Shown here in pieces: positions 60,053 through 64,000 of a stretch of DNA of 64,000 bases (position 1 is the stretch's first letter; every line of letters starts with the position of its first letter). The stretch is from JBMNFB01 sp050949085. Lineage in GTDB: Bacteria; Bacillota; UBA994; UBA5500. The translations under genes were made by a program, and so were the position numbers. Where the stretch lies: NCBI GenBank assembly GCA_050949085.1, contig JBMNFB010000001.1, forward strand, positions 1,178,001 through 1,242,000, written 5' to 3'. The notes under the pieces are model-generated. The model was not told where the DNA came from. It saw only the letters and a list, made by a program, of their open reading frames with translations, and made no database searches.

Positions 60053-61433
60053 ATGACCGCGATGCGCCAGACAGCAAGCCTGGAGCACGAGAAGGAATTA
60101 ACAGTTCAACAGGCCCGCAAAGACGTCATCAATTTAGCCTGGCCTTCAGTCGTGGAGCAATTGCTGATTCAGCTGTTCAATATGGTGGATATGATGATGG
60201 TGGGTGGCGTCGGTGCGGCAGCGATCGCGGCCATCGGTCTGACAATGCAGCCCCTCTTTGTGGCTATGGCGGGGTTCATGGCCCTTAACGTAGGTACAAC
60301 TGCTGTGGTTGCCCGATTCATCGGCGCAGGCGATAGGGACGAGGCCAACACTACAGCCCGCCAGTCGCTCGTGGTGATCGGTGTTATGTCCATCGTCGCT
60401 GCTACGCTCCTCTACGTATTTGCCAGGCCCATAGTCCTGTTCATGGGCGCCAAGCCAGATTCCGTTGGCTACGCAGTGACGTACCTGCGGGTAATGTCCC
60501 TAAGTTTTCTGCCCCAGACCGTCAGCATGAACATCACCGCGGTGCTGCGCGGTGCGGGTGATACCCGCACGCCGATGCGCTATAACATCATCGCCAACGT
60601 CGTGAATGTGGTGGGAAATGCCATCCTGATTAACGGGCTCTTTGGCTTCCCCCGCTGGGAAGTCTTCGGTGCGGCTGTCGCTACGGCGATCAGCCGGGTT
60701 GTGGGCATGATTCTGGCTCTGCGGGCCGTGACCGGCGGCAAGTCGGTCCTCCATATCTCCTTCCGGGAAAAGCTTTGCCCCCCGCTTTGACCTGATCAAA
60801 CGCGTCGTCACCGTCGGTATCCCAGCCATGATTGAGCAGGTAGTCATGCGCTTCGCCATGATGACTTTCACCCGCGTGGTCTCCGGCCTGGGAACGACCA
60901 TCTATGCAGCACACCAGATCGGCATCAACATCACCGGCCTTTCGTTCTCACCAGGCATGGGATTTGGTATGGCTGCAACATCGCTGGTCGGTCGTAGCCT
61001 GGGTGCCAAACGCCCCGACCGGGCCGAGATGTACGGCTGGCAGACGCGCCGCATAGGCATGTTTGTGGCCAGTGCCATGGGGCTCCTCTTCTTCTTCGGC
61101 GGCGGACTGCTGGCCAGCCTTTACTCTGACGAGGCGCCGGTCATCGCTGATGCCGCCAGGGTCTTGCGGATCATCGCTCTGGTTCAGCCGCTGCAATCGA
61201 CCCAGTTCATCCTCGCCGGTGCCCTGCGCGGTGCGGGGGATACACGCTGGCCGCTGATCGCCACGTTTGTCGGCACGGTGGGAGTACGCGTCAGCCTGGC
61301 CTTGCTCTTTGTCAACGTGTTTGGCTGGGGGTTGCTGGGAGCCTGGCTGGCCATGGCCATTGACCAGACGACACGTTCCGCCTTCATCTACTTCCGCTAC
61401 CGATCGGGGCGCTGGAAGACGGTCAAGGTCTAG
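60053..61433 (+). pseudogene. MATE family efflux transporter, frameshifted
   Basis: A multidrug/sodium antiporter gene split by one frameshift. The first frame from ATG 60053 (AGGAGTGATCAG site) gives 245 residues with the first MATE half, including ITAVLRGAGDTRTPM, and stops at 60790. The second half continues in the +1 frame without a gap of homology: reading across 60768-60800 in that frame gives KSFAPRFDLIKRV, the expected hinge. It ends at 61433 after ILAGALRGAGDTRWPL. Joined, about 459 residues, a normal length. The shift lies near AAAA (60768-60771) or CCCCCC (60778-60783), so a sequencing error or a recent mutation is likely; otherwise both halves look intact. Confidence 0.85.
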
Positions 61434-61489
61434 ACGCATGGCATAAGCAGGGCACACCCGCCCCGTCCTGAAATTAACTTGTCAGGGAA

Positions 61490-61527
61490 AACACCCACTG
61501 CACCCCGGGAGGGAGGCAGTGGGTGTT
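61490..61527. terminator. Conserved CACCCACTGC hairpin, copy 3
   Basis: AACACCCACTGC pairs perfectly with GCAGTGGGTGTT around a 14-base loop holding GGGAGGGAG. The stem is identical to that at 5804-5841, and even the loops are alike. It lies 56 bases after the MATE gene and may end its transcript. A weak repeat-core match lies just before it at 61443-61468. Confidence 0.75.
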
Positions 61528-61655
61528 GTTGCAGAATCCCTTGTGCTGCAATAATCCCTAGTGTGTATCCCTGCAGAAATCTAAGCGCTAAGGTGCAGTT
61601 TTTCAATAATCCGCCACCACTATCCAAAACAATCCCCATCCGGTTTCTGAAAGGT

Positions 61656-61685
61656 TTGAGCAGGGTAAACATCTGTCCATATAAT
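61656..61685 (+). promoter_or_regulatory. Promoter of the cysteine-cluster gene
   Basis: TTGAGC (61656-61661) and a perfect TATAAT (61680-61685) are 18 bases apart, about 40 bases before the GTG start. Confidence 0.6.
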
Positions 61686-61725
61686 CTACGTATAGACATT
61701 AACTTACATGTAAGGGGACGATATC

Positions 61726-62352
61726 GTGCGGGTACGCACACTGAGTGTGGACCTGGACCGAGGGCTGGGTCTGGATGTTGCCATTCTGGATGAGGCGGCT
61801 ACCGTCGCCGATCTCTGCGAAGCCTATGCAGCAGCCAGCGATGATGAAAACCTTGATAAGGAAGAACGGTTCTTCCCTGGAGGCCCGCAGCGCGGCACCT
61901 GTTTTGGCTGTACGTTCTGCTGTGGACGCTTTAACATCTTCCTCTCGATGATCGATGTGTTGCAGCTTTCCATGGCGGAAGGCATCAGCCGCGATGAGTT
62001 TATCGCCTATTGCACTACCTATGAACCCTGGAAAGTTGATCGGATGCGCCTGGCCGACCCGGTCAGCTATTGCCTGCGCGAGGATAACCAGGGCTGCAGG
62101 AAATACGAGATCAGACCTCTGATCTGCCGCCTGTTCATCTGTTGCCCCCACACGGAGCGCGCGCGCCAGCTGATTGCAGCCGTCAACCGCCTGGCTGAAG
62201 AGGATCTGGTCAACTGGCGCAACCAGCGGCCCGATCCAGCCAACCCCTTCCATGGCAAGTTCTCCTACAGTCAGATCAGGTTGAGGGATTGCGTCAGCGA
62301 TGAACTGTGGCACGACCTGTTCACACCGGAACCGCATTCCCGTCCTGCCTAG
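61726..62352 (+). CDS. YkgJ-type cysteine cluster protein
   Basis: A 208-residue protein with the zinc- or iron-chelating YkgJ domain: CFGCTFCCG near residue 60 and a second group in NQGCRKYEIRPLICRLF and FICCPH near 125-142. The domain may hold a metal or an iron-sulfur cluster; function is unknown. GTG 61726 follows AAGGGG and has a good promoter. A strong terminator follows. Confidence 0.82.
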   Translation: MRVRTLSVDLDRGLGLDVAILDEAATVADLCEAYAAASDDENLDKEERFFPGGPQRGTCFGCTFCCGRFNIFLSMIDVLQLSMAEGISRDEFIAYCTTYEPWKVDRMRLADPVSYCLREDNQGCRKYEIRPLICRLFICCPHTERARQLIAAVNRLAEEDLVNWRNQRPDPANPFHGKFSYSQIRLRDCVSDELWHDLFTPEPHSRPA

Positions 62353-62362
62353 AAAGCGAAAA

Positions 62363-62395
62363 CCCCGGGCCGCATGCGGCCCGGGGCTGATTTTT
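62363..62395. terminator. Terminator after the cysteine-cluster gene
   Basis: CCCCGGGCCGC and GCGGCCCGGGG form an 11-bp perfect stem with a 2-base centre, followed by CTGATTTTT. It also faces the AraC remnant on the other strand. Confidence 0.9.
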
Positions 62396-62400
62396 CCTCA

Positions 62401-62586
62401 CTACAGCAGTCTTCTATATGCGGAGGGAGAGTAGCCGGTCTCCCGCCTAAAGGTAGCGGAAAAGTAGCTGGGACTCTCAAAACCGCATTCCTGAGAGATA
62501 GCAGAGATGGTCAGGTCGGTCTCGCGCAGCAACCTTTGCGCCTTCTGAATGCGCAGGATATCGGCAAGAACAGTGTCAATCTGTAC
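62401..62586 (-). pseudogene. C-terminal remnant of an AraC-family regulator
   Basis: On the minus strand a frame ending at 62401 codes for about 60 residues with the AraC DNA-binding signature: RIQKAQRLLRETDLTISAIS, then CGFESPSYFSATFRRETGYSP and YRRLL. The frame meets a stop (TGA) about two codons upstream of 62586 and the first helix-turn-helix and any sensor domain are missing. It is thus a 5'-truncated fragment with no start codon. It abuts the equally 5'-truncated gene on the plus strand. Confidence 0.85.
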
Positions 62587-62592
62587 GCAAAG

Positions 62593-64000
62593 TCACCGAG
62601 GTCCGTACAAGTCTACTGCGTCTGTGTCCTGCCTCATGGCGGAACTGGCCCAAGCGGCGCGAACATTAAGGCCGGGAAGGGACCAGACGGCACACCCGTC
62701 CCAGCCGGGTGCTTTGCCGAAGGAGAAGTGTTTGATGGCGAAATCACTGTTCTCCTGTCAGGTCTGGAGCCTGATACCGAGTACTACGTGTATGTGGTGC
62801 TGGAGGATGAGAACGGTATGACCATGCCCCAGCGTCTGACGCTGCGGACAGCCTTGTCTGATCCAACCCCTTTCTGGAATGTGCGTAGCCCGCTGCCCAC
62901 AGTTAACCTGCTGTTGAACGTAGAACCCGTGTCCAGCGGTTGCTTTGTATTGGGCAAGCATGGGACCCTGGCCTACTCGACGGATGGGGAGAACTGGACG
63001 AGTCAGGCTACCCGGACTACCTTCGATCTCACCGGCTTAACACAAGTGGGCGAGGGCTACATTGCAGCCGCCAATGACGGCACCGATCACAGCCTTCTGT
63101 TGACGTCCAGCGGCGATGGAGTCTGGCATCACAGACTCCTGATTCCCGATGCCCTGATCAGCGATCTGATCTATGCCAATGACTGCCTGATAGCGATTGC
63201 TGATAGCGGCAAGATCCTCGAGTGGCCAGATATCGATCGGCTGCATGAATACGAAGTCCACCAGCTGGAGTACGACAAGGACCTGCACAGCATCACGTAC
63301 GCCGACGGAACATTTATCGCCGTTGGTATGAGCGGGGTGGTGGCGACCTCAGAAAACGGCTATATCTGGACTGCAAGGCAGCTGAGCCCCCAGCGAAACC
63401 TGGTGGATGTAACCTGCGCGAATGGAACCGTAGTGGCGATCGGCACAGGGTACCAAGTGGATGCACATGCGTACTGGTCCGCCGACAAGGGCACCAGCTG
63501 GACAGCTGCCGACCTTAAGAGAAGAGGGAACTACGTGTCCATCACCCATGATGGCACACAATTCGTTGCCCTGGGATATGGAGAGGCCGCAACATGGGAC
63601 GGCGAAACAGACTGGAACACCAGTTCTCTGCCAGCTTTGAGAGGGCCCACCCTAACTGCAGCTGCTTACGCCAATGGGATGTTCATCAGAGTAGGTGGGC
63701 ATGGTGGAATTGGAATAGCGTCGGAGTTAGACAGCTGGACCTACATCCTGCAGGGAACCAGTAAGATCCTCAATTCTGTTGCCTGGGGCAACTCCTGTTT
63801 CGTAGCCATCGGCGAAGCAGGCACCATCCTCCGCTCCGCAGACGGCATCACCTGGCAAGTACAGGATTCAGAAACGTCCAGGGTGCTGCAGAGGGTGCGT
63901 TACCTGAACAACCAGTTCGTCGCCGTGGGCTCGGGGCAGACGATCCTCACCTCGCCTGATGGGATCAACTGGACAGTTCGCAACTCAGAAGACACTAGCA
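62593..64000 (+). CDS. 5'-truncated gene for an FN3-like and Asp-box repeat protein, running off the window
   Basis: An open plus-strand frame of 469 codons continues past the window edge and has no plausible start. It opens inside an FN3-like domain (RSVQVYCVCVLPHGG to about nucleotide 62850, with LSGLEPDTEYYVYVVLED). Then come beta-propeller-type repeats, each with an Asp-box-like S/T-x-DG-x-x-W motif: STDGENWT, TSENGYIWT, SADKGTSWT, SADGITWQV, TSPDGINWTV. Between them lie FIAVG or FVAVG strands. Such proteins are usually large and secreted or surface-bound, but the signal peptide, if any, is lost. No ribosome binding site is found in the first 100 bases. Confidence 0.8.

Noticed and set aside
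60828..61433. Second half of the MATE gene as a separate gene
   Set aside because: It begins mid-domain, has no ribosome binding site and continues the homology of the first half in the +1 frame.
5804..61527. The three identical hairpins as CRISPR repeats or insertion-sequence ends
   Set aside because: They are tens of kilobases apart, not in arrays, and no transposase gene or target duplication flanks them.

Overview
The window looks like chromosome of a GC-rich, endospore-forming member of the Bacillota (Clostridia- or Limnochordia-like). The evidence is a complete gerA-type germination operon (35170-39002), a DarA-type cyclic-di-AMP receptor, PhoP-type operators with 11-bp phased CTTAAC boxes, strong AGGAGG-type ribosome binding sites with many GTG and TTG starts, and many typical Bacillota families (DUF1622, DUF1385, DUF368, DUF401, DegV, DUF4358). 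The genus cannot be named from sequence alone. No rRNA, tRNA, CRISPR array, transposase or prophage was seen.

Layout. 1-4000: two tandem Na+/phosphate cotransporter paralogs, each behind a PhoP-like operator. 4000-7400: a YiiX-like peptidase, DarA, a DUF1622 membrane protein, and a nitroreductase/creatininase pair. 7500-13350: a DUF4358 lipoprotein, MBOAT acyltransferase and DHHW protein (envelope polymer acylation), opposed by an LTA-synthase-like protein plus a HAD hydrolase. 13450-17730: ridA, feoB and feoA, a divergent MntR-type regulator, and a cyclase-family hydrolase. 17900-23550: an operon of an SPFH/zinc-ribbon protein, a zinc-ribbon membrane protein, an unrecognised large membrane protein and a membrane-anchored MutS-like ATPase, followed by DUF401. 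25000-35000: peptidases (M28, M14, two divergent PepF paralogs) around a TrkA/TrkH potassium system. 35170-40020: gerA-type operon and a TVP38 protein. 40179-46900: cysteine desulfidase-like protein, then a mannose operon (manA, ROK kinase, GH38 mannosidase). 47100-49770: an SsuABC/TauABC-like importer. 50187-55461: serpin lipoprotein, M20 amidohydrolase, purine nucleoside phosphorylase and D-aminoacylase. 55681-62352: OsmC, DegV, DUF368, class V aminotransferase, DUF1385, a frameshifted MATE transporter and a YkgJ-type cysteine-cluster protein. 62400-64000: an AraC C-terminal remnant butted against a start-less gene for an FN3 plus Asp-box (BNR-like) repeat protein that runs off the window.

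The genes suggest a heterotroph living on peptides and mannosylated glycans, with tight control of phosphate, iron/manganese and potassium. The most distinctive non-gene structures are two dispersed intergenic families: a repeat with core GGGGTGATGCCCT (at least four good copies, usually downstream of and co-oriented with a gene) and a hairpin with the same CACCCACTGC stem at three distant places. The two occur side by side at 5751-5841 and 49876-49966. Other points for a second look are the SPFH/zinc-ribbon/MutS operon, the 13-bp perfect inverted repeat between the serpin and M20 genes, and the double truncation at about 62585.
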